A model generated the notes under the pieces. It did not search any database, was not told the DNA's origin, and saw only the letters and a program-made list of their open reading frames with translations. A stretch of DNA of 32,684 bases from an uncultured Muribaculaceae bacterium. GTDB taxonomy: Bacteria; Bacteroidota; Bacteroidia; Bacteroidales; Muribaculaceae. The stretch is from assembly GCA_947174635.1 (NCBI GenBank), contig CAMWJS010000025.1, forward strand, positions 1 to 32,684, read 5' to 3'. A program made the translations under genes and the position numbers. This document shows positions 16,414 through 23,866 of this stretch, one piece after another; the stretch's first letter is position 1; every line of letters begins with the position of its first letter.

Positions 16414-17554
16414 ATATACGTTTCACATCATTATTTCCGACCGGTATAGTCAGCCTGACGGCAAACACAGGCCCCTCACTGTCTATATCAAGCACATAGC
16501 CCCGGGGGTAAAGCAGGTCAAGACGACGGCGTAGATTTTCCAGTCCAATCCCATGATGACTGTCACCTCCGCCCTTGGCATGCACACTGTTGCGCGAACG
16601 GAAAGTCACATTCTCCCCGTCAACGCTCAGCGACACATCTATCACCGACGGCTCGCGATAGCTCACTCCATGCTTGAAAATATTCTCAACAAACGGAATA
16701 AACAGAAGCGGTGGCAACTTTATGTCAGCCACATCGGCCGGCATTGTCACATTTATCTTAACATTGTCTGTCAGCCTTATTCTCATCAACTCGATATAAT
16801 TATAGAGGAAATCCACCTCCTGCCGTAGCGTAACCTCATCTTTGTCAATCTCATACAGCACATACCGCATAAGTTTTGACAACTCGATCACTGCATCGCG
16901 CGCCCGCTCGGCATCGACATCAATCAACGCATGGATATTATTGAGCGTATTCATGAAGAAATGCGGATTTATCTGATATTTAAGGTACTGAAGCCGGGTC
17001 GACGTATTCTCCGCCTCAAGCCGGGCAATGCGTCGCCGGTTGCTCACGCCCCTGAAATACAGCCGCACTGCAATGTTTATACACACCACGAACAGCGCAA
17101 ACACCACATTGGTTATCACAAACATATTAATCGTGGGCCGCGGCTCCCTTTTCTTCGTAAAATGCCTCAGCACCTCACCCGTCTCGACATCTGTCACTAT
17201 AACCTCGCGCATCTCCCTTTCACGCCCCTTGCGGTGGGCCCGGTGAGGCATATCTATCACCACCATCATGACAGTTATGGCCGCCACTGTCGAAACGACA
17301 TACAGCCACTTCGACCGGCCCCTGCGCATCAGCAACCGCAACAGACACAGGTCATGCACCCAGAACAGGACAAAGAATGGCAGAATACCGAGCCACGTCT
17401 TCACCACCTTATCCATCTCGAATTCCGCGTCAGTCCCCATCAGATATTCATACCCCTGCACCGCAAGCGGCAACAGAGCCACAATACCCCATAGCGCCAC
17501 ATAAACGCGTCGTTCAACTCCTCCGTCATAAAGGCCTTCCGGCTTCCTGTCCAT
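16406..17554 (-). CDS. LytS-type sensor histidine kinase
   Basis: Membrane sensor kinase, partner of the LytTR regulator. Four hydrophobic segments are seen (about residues 17-37, 52-73, 83-101 and 142-167), with a charged 40-residue stretch between the third and fourth. The His_kinase domain has its phospho-acceptor H198 in YQINPHFFMNTLNNIHAL. The ATPase part has the N-box N291 in FIPFVENIFKHGVS and a glycine box GIGLENLRRRL near residue 335. No PAS or other known sensor domain is visible, so the signal is unknown. The upstream spacer holds an inverted AAACAGTTAC repeat. Confidence 0.93.
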   Translation of the reverse strand: MDRKPEGLYDGGVERRVYVALWGIVALLPLAVQGYEYLMGTDAEFEMDKVVKTWLGILPFFVLFWVHDLCLLRLLMRRGRSKWLYVVSTVAAITVMMVVIDMPHRAHRKGREREMREVIVTDVETGEVLRHFTKKREPRPTINMFVITNVVFALFVVCINIAVRLYFRGVSNRRRIARLEAENTSTRLQYLKYQINPHFFMNTLNNIHALIDVDAERARDAVIELSKLMRYVLYEIDKDEVTLRQEVDFLYNYIELMRIRLTDNVKINVTMPADVADIKLPPLLFIPFVENIFKHGVSYREPSVIDVSLSVDGENVTFRSRNSVHAKGGGDSHHGIGLENLRRRLDLLYPRGYVLDIDSEGPVFAVRLTIPVGNNDVKRIYD

Positions 17555-17578
17555 AACAAATATTTATAATATATTATA

Positions 17579-17634
17579 AGTAACTGTTTAAAATTATTTT
17601 ATACCCACCATTCTCATTATTTTAAACAGTTACT
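17579..17634. repeat. inverted repeat upstream of the histidine kinase gene
   Basis: AGTAACTGTTTAAAAT (17579-17594) and its exact inverse ATTTTAAACAGTTACT (17619-17634) are separated by 24 bases. It lies 25-80 bases upstream of the kinase ATG, in the promoter or leader region. The 9-mer ACAGTTACT matches eight of nine positions of the general LytTR site, so autoregulation is possible but speculative. Confidence 0.55.
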
Positions 17635-17830
17635 AACACTAAAAATCTTACATTCAAATCCCCAAAAATCAAAATTCCAAACCCACCCACAAAAATAGCC
17701 ACACCTCCCCTCTTCTCCAAATTTTTTCTACCAACACCTCAATTCCCTCAACCAACCCGTAAATAAACACCAATTCCGGGCCCCATCGTTCTTTTAGAAT
17801 CCGGCGGACCACACCCCCCAAAAGCAAAAA
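17635..17830. other. gene-free, strongly G-poor spacer
   Basis: Part of a 322-base gap. From 17635 to about 17770 the plus strand is almost without G (I count two before the CCGGG near 17768) while rich in A and C. I see no ORF, repeat or RNA fold. A plus-strand (antisense) transcript would have the C-rich, G-poor profile of Rho-loading sites. Confidence 0.5.
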
Positions 17831-17856
17831 AACGGCGTCCTGAAGGGGACGCCGTT
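17831..17856 (-). terminator. intrinsic terminator of the small membrane protein gene
   Basis: AACGGCGTCC (17831-17840), loop TGAAGG, GGACGCCGTT (17847-17856): a perfect 10-bp stem. On the minus strand it is followed by TTTTTTGCTTT, a good U-tract, 20 bases after the gene's stop. Confidence 0.88.
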
Positions 17857-17876
17857 AAAACTTCAATATCTAAAAT

Positions 17877-18287
17877 TTAGAGTTTGATTTCGTCATCTTT
17901 CTTCAGGAAAGTGAAAGCCAACCAGGGAAGGAGAATAAGGATTACCAAAAGTATGGTGATAATGCCCCAAGGTATAACGCTTAAAAGATTGAAAAGCAAC
18001 ATAAAGCCTATCATGAAATAATTCACGCCTGTGCAAAGTTTGTTTTTCTTCAAAGGATATGCGACAGCAGCCACCAACAGTCCTACAAGTACAAGGAATC
18101 CTAAGATACCACCTGCATATTTAAACATTAACGATACCATGCTGATACCCTCACCCTGCAGTATGAAAAGCACGAATGCCACAACTGCAAAAGCTGCATT
18201 TGCAATAAACGAAGTTGACGGATTCAGAAATCCAAGCATACCTTTAATCTGCTTTAAATTCTCATTCAGTTGATTTGATTGTTCCAT
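17877..18287 (-). CDS. small membrane protein of unknown function
   Basis: I do not recognise the family. The 136-aa protein starts with a short polar amphipathic region (MEQSNQLNENLKQIKGMLGF) and has four hydrophobic segments at about residues 26-45, 57-77, 87-103 and 105-126, then a charged end (FLKKDDEIKL). I use ATG 18287, not 18359, because the strong promoter at 18337-18368 would overlap the longer reading. It has its own promoter and terminator and so is a single-gene unit. Codon use looks more AT-rich than its neighbours, which may only reflect its hydrophobic content. Confidence 0.75.
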   Translation of the reverse strand: MEQSNQLNENLKQIKGMLGFLNPSTSFIANAAFAVVAFVLFILQGEGISMVSLMFKYAGGILGFLVLVGLLVAAVAYPLKKNKLCTGVNYFMIGFMLLFNLLSVIPWGIITILLVILILLPWLAFTFLKKDDEIKL

Positions 18288-18336
18288 TTTTGTAAGATTA
18301 TGATTGATTGAGTTATAGTATGATATTAAGTAAAAA

Positions 18337-18368
18337 CAAAGATAAGTCATTAATACCAATTAAGCAAA
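18337..18368 (-). promoter_or_regulatory. promoter of the small membrane protein gene
   Basis: TTTG (complement of 18365-18368), exactly 20 bp, then TATCTTTG (complement of 18337-18344), an ideal Bacteroidota promoter. It places the RNA start near 18330 and so rules out the upstream ATG at 18359. Confidence 0.85.
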
Positions 18369-18555
18369 TTATGCAACGCAAAATTTAATTTTTCTTAAAA
18401 TTCCAATCAATTTGTAGCATATTACTCTGAAACCGCACATTAAATTCCGGTTTTTTATATAATTTAATTAATTTTGCGTCATATCGGCATACGGCATCAA
18501 TTGACATCCGCCTGCCGGTAATATCATTCATAAACAAACCTGACATATTATTATC

Positions 18556-19698
18556 ATGAAACTGTACGCAACGCTTCTCATCGCTGCCTCATCGGCAATT
18601 ATCGCCTCATGCAGCTCCTCCTCAGCTGAAAAAGATTCTTTGACTCTCTCGGGCCTCGACCCGCAGAAATTCACTACTGAAATAAACGGCAAGTCCACTG
18701 CGCTTTACACTCTCCGAAACCACGCCGGCATGGAGGCCTGCATCACCAACTACGGCGGACGCGTCGTCTCGCTCCTCGTTCCCGACCGCGACGGCAAACC
18801 GACCGACGTAGTCCTCGGCCACGACAACATCGACGACTATATCAATATCGACGGCAACTTCGGCGCTCTCATCGGGCGCTACGGCAACCGCATTGCCAAC
18901 GGATGCTTCACTCTCAACGACTCCACCTACCGGCTACCTGTCAACAACTACGGCCACAGCCTCCACGGCGGACCGGTCGGCTTCCACCACGCGCTTTGGG
19001 ATGCATCCATGCCCAACGATTCCACCCTCGTGCTCAAGCTTTTCTCTCCTGACGGCGACGCCGGCTACCCCGGCAACATCAATGTCAGCGTAGTCTACTC
19101 GCTGCGCCCCGACAACGCCCTCGCCATCAACTATGAAGCCACAACCGACCGCCCCACGATACTCAATCTCACCAACCACTCCTACTTCAACCTGTCGGGC
19201 GACCTCGCATCCGACATCCTCGACCAGGAAGTCTATATCAACGCCGACGCATTCACTCCCATCGACTCCACATTCATGACCGACGGCGAAATCCGTCCGG
19301 TCGACGGCACCCCATTCGACTTCCGCCAGCCCAAACCGGTGGGACGCGACATCCTTGCCGATGACATCCAGCTCCGCAACGGCCTGGGCTACGACCACAA
19401 TTTCGTACTCAACACCGCCGGCGACTCCACAGCGGTTGCAGCATCGGTCTACTCCCCCGCCACCGGCATCACTATGAATGTCTACACCGACGAGCCGGGG
19501 CTCCAGTTCTACGCAGGCAACTTCCTCGACGGCACCGTCAAAGGGAAAAACGGCATCGCCTACCCCTATCGCGGCGCCATAGTCATGGAGACACAGCACT
19601 ACCCCAACTCGCCCAATATCCCGCAATGGCCGTCAACAATAATCACGCCTGACTCAACATATCACTCCACCTGCATCTACCGCTTCACCACGGAATAA
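18556..19698 (+). CDS. galM: aldose 1-epimerase (mutarotase), lipoprotein
   Basis: Interconverts alpha and beta anomers of hexoses such as galactose and glucose. The N-terminus is a lipoprotein signal with lipobox IASC (Cys19), followed by a serine-rich linker, so it is likely lipid-anchored in the periplasm or on the outer membrane. The galactose mutarotase fold is recognised by GRYGNRIANGCF, NNYGHSLHGG, LNLTNHSYFNLSG (with a catalytic His), GYDHNFVL and EPGLQFYAGNF (with the catalytic Glu nearby). At 380 aa it has normal family length plus the signal. A TAATTTTG at 18469-18476 may be its -7 element. It appears to be a single gene. Confidence 0.92.
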   Translation: MKLYATLLIAASSAIIASCSSSSAEKDSLTLSGLDPQKFTTEINGKSTALYTLRNHAGMEACITNYGGRVVSLLVPDRDGKPTDVVLGHDNIDDYINIDGNFGALIGRYGNRIANGCFTLNDSTYRLPVNNYGHSLHGGPVGFHHALWDASMPNDSTLVLKLFSPDGDAGYPGNINVSVVYSLRPDNALAINYEATTDRPTILNLTNHSYFNLSGDLASDILDQEVYINADAFTPIDSTFMTDGEIRPVDGTPFDFRQPKPVGRDILADDIQLRNGLGYDHNFVLNTAGDSTAVAASVYSPATGITMNVYTDEPGLQFYAGNFLDGTVKGKNGIAYPYRGAIVMETQHYPNSPNIPQWPSTIITPDSTYHSTCIYRFTTE

Positions 19699-19738
19699 TA
19701 GCGCAAAACGCTGAGGTGCGTCTCCAATGCCCAAGAGG

Positions 19739-19846
19739 GTGTTGCATAACTTCAAAATGTAGGGACGCACGGCTCGTGCGTCCGATATTATCGCCTGATA
19801 ATCACAATATTAGCGGACGCACGAGCCGTGCGTCCCTACATTTTGA
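19739..19846. repeat. large inverted repeat with GTGTTGCA end
   Basis: GTGTTGCATAAC at 19739-19750 is followed by a perfect 33-bp inverted repeat: arms 19752-19784 and 19814-19846, with a 29-base middle. Each arm is itself palindromic (GGACGCACG, GCT, CGTGCGTCC), and the middle also contains a small hairpin (ATTATC, GCCT, GATAAT). It lies 40 bases after galM and could terminate it. The GTAGGGACGC core links it to 2421-2445. Confidence 0.85.
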
Positions 19847-20206
19847 GCCCGTTTTTCCGAGTTCGGCGCCCTATTGCCACCGCCCGCTGATTGTCATTTT
19901 TTGCCGTAGCCACCGTAAATCGGCCAACACTAAAAGTGGGGCATGAAATCTATCGAAATCATGCCCCACCTGATGTCCATGCGGGTGATGTGGATTTTGT
20001 GTGGATTTGCTGTCCACTCGTCTTTTTAGAAGACCTTACCTCGAGAACGGAGAAGAGTTTGATATCACTCTTGGAGTTGGTGTTAACCAATCATCATCCA
20101 CATCCCGTCTTTGGGCGTCTTGTAGAAGTAAAACAAGTTTGCCCGAGCATTGTTTCCACAATATGACGCGCTTAATATTTTTAAGCCGTTTTTATCCTTT
20201 TTTTTG
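19847..20206. other. unassigned 360-base spacer with one hairpin
   Basis: Part of a 544-base gap between galM and the M48 gene. It has an 11-bp hairpin at 19936-19969 (GTGGGGCATGA / TCATGCCCCAC). From about 19980 to 20165 the sequence is of moderate GC with short open frames in several phases on both strands, none of which I recognise. It may be a decayed gene, a mobile-element scar or an RNA. Confidence 0.4.
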
Positions 20207-20242
20207 TAAATTTGCAGGATAGTAAACACAAACTCAAGATAT

Positions 20243-21037
20243 ATGAAAAAGAATTTCCTTTCACTGGCAGCACTGGCCGCGATGGCCGCGGCGGTAACTT
20301 CATGCTCAGGTATACGCAATGTCGACATGACGCGTCTGGGCTCGGCAATCGAAAAAAGCACACAGGCGATGTCACTGTCAAACGAGCAGGTGGCGCAGTA
20401 TGTCAGCCAGGCAGTTGCGCAGATGGACGCCGAAAATAAGATAGCACCCGCATCAAGCCAATACACCCGGAGGCTTAACCGCCTGACAAAAAATCTCAAA
20501 TCGGTCAACGGCACGCCTCTCAACTTCAAAGTCTATATCACTGACGACATCAACGCATTCGCATGCGCCGACGGCAGCGTACGTGTCTACACCGGCATTA
20601 TGGACATGATGACCGACGACGAGCTTCTCGGCATCATAGGCCATGAAATAGGCCATGTGGCCAACGAAGACTCAAAGGACGCCTTCAAGCAGGCACTCCT
20701 CAACAGCGCTCTCGCCGATGCCGTAGGCTCCACCGACTCACGTGTCGCCGCACTGACCGACGGACAGCTCGGCCAGCTTGCGCAGACCCTCGTATCGGCA
20801 AAATATTCGCGCAAACAGGAGTCGGAAGCCGATGATTACGGTTATGACTTCCTCAAGGCATCGGGCAAAAATCCCTACGCTATGGTGCTCGCATTCGAGA
20901 AGATGCAGGCACTCGAGCAGCAGGGCGGTGCTGTCAGCGGAGCTCTCGCCAACGCATTTTCCGACCATCCCGACACCGCCGCACGCATCGCCAGCATGAA
21001 AAAACGATGCGCCGCCGACGGTTTCACCCGTCCGTAA
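20243..21037 (+). CDS. M48 family metalloprotease lipoprotein (LoiP-like)
   Basis: Zinc metalloprotease of the M48 family, likely acting in envelope protein quality control. A lipoprotein signal ends in lipobox VTSC (Cys21). The zinc motif HEIGH lies at residues 134-138. The third ligand is E193 in SRKQESEADDYGYD, closely matching the SRSQESQADD pattern of Escherichia coli LoiP (YggG) as I recall it. At 264 aa it has the LoiP length and no membrane helices of the HtpX kind. A TAAATTTG at 20207-20214 is a likely -7 element. A hairpin at 21061-21093 separates it from hflX. Confidence 0.9.
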   Translation: MKKNFLSLAALAAMAAAVTSCSGIRNVDMTRLGSAIEKSTQAMSLSNEQVAQYVSQAVAQMDAENKIAPASSQYTRRLNRLTKNLKSVNGTPLNFKVYITDDINAFACADGSVRVYTGIMDMMTDDELLGIIGHEIGHVANEDSKDAFKQALLNSALADAVGSTDSRVAALTDGQLGQLAQTLVSAKYSRKQESEADDYGYDFLKASGKNPYAMVLAFEKMQALEQQGGAVSGALANAFSDHPDTAARIASMKKRCAADGFTRP

Positions 21038-21060
21038 CCGAGTGTCACATAACCACAAGT

Positions 21061-21093
21061 GCAAGCGCGGCGCCACGTCGGTGCCGCGCTTGC
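21061..21093 (+). terminator. hairpin between the M48 gene and hflX
   Basis: GCAAGCGCGGCGCC (21061-21074), loop ACGTC, GGTGCCGCGCTTGC (21080-21093): a 14-bp GC-rich stem with one wobble pair, 24 bases after the M48 stop. No T-tract follows, so termination is probable but not certain. Confidence 0.6.
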
Positions 21094-21120
21094 CAATATG
21101 AAACTTTTACGCTAAATTTG
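21090..21120 (+). promoter_or_regulatory. promoter of hflX
   Basis: TTG at 21090-21092, a 20-bp spacer and TAAATTTG at 21113-21120, 32 bases before ATG 21153. The TTG lies inside the right arm of the preceding hairpin. Confidence 0.65.
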
Positions 21121-21152
21121 CGTTATCAACTCAATAAGGCGCGCATAACAAA

Positions 21153-22379
21153 ATGAAAGACCTGATAATAAACAAAGAGACCACCGAACGCACCGTGCTT
21201 GTCGGGCTCATAACACCGCGACAGAACGAGACGAAGGTCAACGAATATCTCGACGAGCTTGAATTTCTCGCCGACACTGCCGGAGCAGTCACAGTGAAAC
21301 GTTTCACCCAGAAGATGGAGATGCCTAATTCGCGCACATTCGTCGGCAAAGGCAAACTTGAGGAAATCAAAGCCTACGTCGAGGATAACGAGATAGGCAT
21401 GGTCATTTTCGACGATGACCTCACGATAAAGCAAGTGTCGAATATCGAGAAGGAACTGCAGGTGAAAATTCTCGACCGCACATCGCTCATTCTCGACATA
21501 TTCGCAAAGCGGGCACAGACAGCCAACGCCAAGACACAGGTGGAACTCGCGCAATACCAGTATCTGCTGCCGCGCCTTACCCGCATGTGGACCCACCTCG
21601 AACGCCAGCGCGGTGGTATCGGCATGCGTGGCCCGGGCGAGACTCAGATTGAGACCGACCGACGCATCATTCTCGACAAGATCTCACGGCTCAAAAACGA
21701 GCTCGCAGCCATCGACAAGCAGAAATCGATGCAGCGCAAAAACCGCGGCAAGCTCACGCGCGTGGCGCTCGTCGGCTACACCAACGTAGGGAAGTCGACG
21801 CTCATGAACCTTCTTGCCAAAAGCGAGGTGTTTGCCGAGAACAAGCTTTTCGCCACACTCGACACCACAGTGCGCAAGGTAGTCATCGACAACCTGCCGT
21901 TTCTGCTGACCGACACTGTGGGCTTCATCCGCAAGCTCCCCACACATCTGGTCGACTCGTTCAAATCGACTCTCGACGAGGTGCGCGACGCCGACATTCT
22001 CGTCCATGTCGTCGACATATCACATCCCGGCTTCGAGGAGCAGATTGAAGTTGTCAACCGCACTCTGCAGGAGATATGCGACGCCAAAGACAAGCCGATG
22101 ATAATGGTGTTCAACAAAATCGACGCCTACAACTACGTGCCTAAGGATGAAGATGACCTCACCCCGCGACAGCGCGAAAACATTCCGCTCGACGAGCTTG
22201 AAGCGACATGGATGGCCCGCATGCATGACAACGCCGTGTTTATCTCCGCAAAAAAAGGACTCAACATCGACGCTCTCAAACAGAGACTCTACGCCATGGC
22301 TAAGGAGATACACCTGCAGCGCTTCCCCTACAACGACTTACTCTATCAGACCTACGACGATGACACCATCAACCCCTGA
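21153..22379 (+). CDS. hflX: GTPase HflX
   Basis: Ribosome-associated GTPase that splits or rescues stalled ribosomes. The N-terminal HflX domain ends in the GPGETQIETDRR hallmark (about residues 160-171). The GTPase domain has the P-loop GYTNVGKS at 209-216, G3 DTVGF near residue 255, and G4 NKID near 321. The 408-aa length is typical. A promoter lies at 21090-21120. The dGTPase frame begins close to or overlapping its 3' end, so the two are likely co-transcribed, a pairing with no obvious functional reason. Confidence 0.96.
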   Translation: MKDLIINKETTERTVLVGLITPRQNETKVNEYLDELEFLADTAGAVTVKRFTQKMEMPNSRTFVGKGKLEEIKAYVEDNEIGMVIFDDDLTIKQVSNIEKELQVKILDRTSLILDIFAKRAQTANAKTQVELAQYQYLLPRLTRMWTHLERQRGGIGMRGPGETQIETDRRIILDKISRLKNELAAIDKQKSMQRKNRGKLTRVALVGYTNVGKSTLMNLLAKSEVFAENKLFATLDTTVRKVVIDNLPFLLTDTVGFIRKLPTHLVDSFKSTLDEVRDADILVHVVDISHPGFEEQIEVVNRTLQEICDAKDKPMIMVFNKIDAYNYVPKDEDDLTPRQRENIPLDELEATWMARMHDNAVFISAKKGLNIDALKQRLYAMAKEIHLQRFPYNDLLYQTYDDDTINP

Positions 22380-22410
22380 CAGCACCAATAAGACGGCATC
22401 GCCGCAGACC

Positions 22411-23742
22411 ATGAACTGGGAGCGGCTTGTGTCAGACATGCGCCTCGGACTCGAGCATTTCCACGACGAGCGCCGTGGCTCGCGCTCCGACTTCCAGCGC
22501 GACTACGACCGTCTGGTTTTCTCATCGCCGTTCCGCCGCCTGCAGAACAAGACCCAGGTCTTCCCCCTGCCGGGCAGCATCTTCGTGCACAACCGCCTCA
22601 CCCACTCCATCGAAGTGGCATGCGTCGGACGCTCCCTTGCCAACGACATTGCCGCCGCACTGCGTCATCGCCACCCCGACACTCCAGTGGAGACTTTCGA
22701 CGCGATGGGCGAAATCGTAGCGGCCGGATGCCTCGCCCATGACCTGGGCAATCCGCCGTTCGGACACTCGGGCGAGAAAGCGATAGCCACATTCTTTTCA
22801 GAGGGTGCCGGCCGCGAGCTGCGCAGCAGGCTGTCGGCACAGCAGTGGAGCGACCTCATCAACTTCGAAGGCAACGCCAACTCACTGCGTGTGCTCACAC
22901 ATCAGTTTCGCGGGCGTCGTCCCGGCGGCTTCGCAATGACCTACTCCACTCTGGCCTCTATCGTGAAATATCCCTACGACTCTACACTTGCGGGCGGAAA
23001 AGGGAAATTCGGTTTCTTCACATCTGAGCGCGACTGCTTCAAACGCATCGCCGACCATCTGGGAATATTGCGGCTGCCGTCGGACGGTGAGTCGCTCCGC
23101 TTTGCCCGCCATCCCCTCGTATATATCGTGGAGGCGGCCGACGATATCTGCTATGAAATCATGGACATAGAAGACGCCCACAAACTCAAGATATTATCTA
23201 CCGACACCGTTATATCACTGCTTCTGGCATTTTTCAGCGACGAGCGCCGGGCATCCATAACAGAGCGCATGAGCCATGTCGACGATCCCAACGAGAAAAT
23301 AGCCTACCTGCGGTCATGTGCGATAGGCGCTCTCGTCAACTGCTGCCGCAGCGCGTTTCTCGACAATGAAAGCAGTATTCTCGACGGCACATTCCAGGGC
23401 TCGCTGCTTTCGCATGTCGACACTATAGAGGGCGCTGCCTACAAGGCATGCACCGAGATGTCGTGGCAACGCATATATTGTGCGCCCGATGTTGTAGACA
23501 TCGAGCTTGCGGGTAACAAGATTGTGACTTTCCTGCTCGAGAAACTCATACACGCGGTGTGCAATCCCGAGCTTAATTACTCGCGTCTGCTGCTGTCGAA
23601 AGTGCCGCGCCAGTATGATGTCAACGCCCCCGGCCTCTATGAAAAAATACAGGCAGTGCTCGACCACGTTTCGGCCATGACCGACGTCTACGCCCTCGAC
23701 CTCTACCGCAAACTCAACGGCATGTCGCTCCCGGCAGTCTGA
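22411..23742 (+). CDS. dgt: deoxyguanosinetriphosphate triphosphohydrolase-like protein (dGTPase)
   Basis: HD-domain enzyme predicted to hydrolyse dGTP, or dNTPs more broadly, to deoxynucleoside and triphosphate. The N-terminus has the family's DYDRLVFSSPFRRLQNKTQVFP; the metal site is H65 in NRLTHSIEV, HD at 110-111 in CLAHDLGNPPFGHSGE, and a later Asp in EAADDICYEIMD. From ATG 22411 the protein is 444 aa, usual for this group. An in-frame ATG at 22360 would overlap hflX by 20 bases and add a non-conserved 17 residues. The still longer frame from 22147 runs inside hflX and is not real. It is followed by a 7-bp and 9-bp repeat spacer. Confidence 0.9.
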   Translation: MNWERLVSDMRLGLEHFHDERRGSRSDFQRDYDRLVFSSPFRRLQNKTQVFPLPGSIFVHNRLTHSIEVACVGRSLANDIAAALRHRHPDTPVETFDAMGEIVAAGCLAHDLGNPPFGHSGEKAIATFFSEGAGRELRSRLSAQQWSDLINFEGNANSLRVLTHQFRGRRPGGFAMTYSTLASIVKYPYDSTLAGGKGKFGFFTSERDCFKRIADHLGILRLPSDGESLRFARHPLVYIVEAADDICYEIMDIEDAHKLKILSTDTVISLLLAFFSDERRASITERMSHVDDPNEKIAYLRSCAIGALVNCCRSAFLDNESSILDGTFQGSLLSHVDTIEGAAYKACTEMSWQRIYCAPDVVDIELAGNKIVTFLLEKLIHAVCNPELNYSRLLLSKVPRQYDVNAPGLYEKIQAVLDHVSAMTDVYALDLYRKLNGMSLPAV

Positions 23743-23745
23743 GCC

Positions 23746-23833
23746 AATTCATAATTCATAATGCATAATTTGCAGCCGCAGTCTCCAATCCGACCTTAGA
23801 GCCCTTAGAGTCCTTAATGACCTTAGAGTCCTC
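23746..23833 (+). repeat. composite repeat spacer A: ATTCATA leader plus 9-bp array
   Basis: Starting 4 bases after the dgt stop, ATTCATA/ATGCATA repeats with a 7-bp period at 23747-23770. After a short unrelated stretch, four 9-base units follow at 23794-23829: CCTTAGAGC, CCTTAGAGT, CCTTAATGA, CCTTAGAGT, then a partial CCTC. It is one of three such spacers in this window. Confidence 0.8.
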
Positions 23834-23866
23834 ATCAAAAAAAATTACTAATTACTAATTGCCAAA

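Noticed and set aside
15616-16449. A 277-aa plus-strand frame opposite the response regulator gene.
   Set aside because: It begins within the bidirectional terminator and runs antisense to a complete LytTR regulator.
17579-17634. Intrinsic terminator reading of the AGTAACTG inverted repeat.
   Set aside because: The stem is AT-rich with a 24-base loop and no following U-tract, and a better terminator for the upstream gene exists at 17831-17856. An operator or repeat is more likely.
19716-20222. Several short plus-strand frames in the galM-M48 gap.
   Set aside because: They overlap the large palindrome or hairpin and one another, and none resembles a known protein. I keep the region as unassigned instead of calling genes.
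22147-22410. N-terminal extension of the dGTPase frame.
   Set aside because: It lies within the hflX coding region in another frame, and the family starts at the MNWERL methionine.
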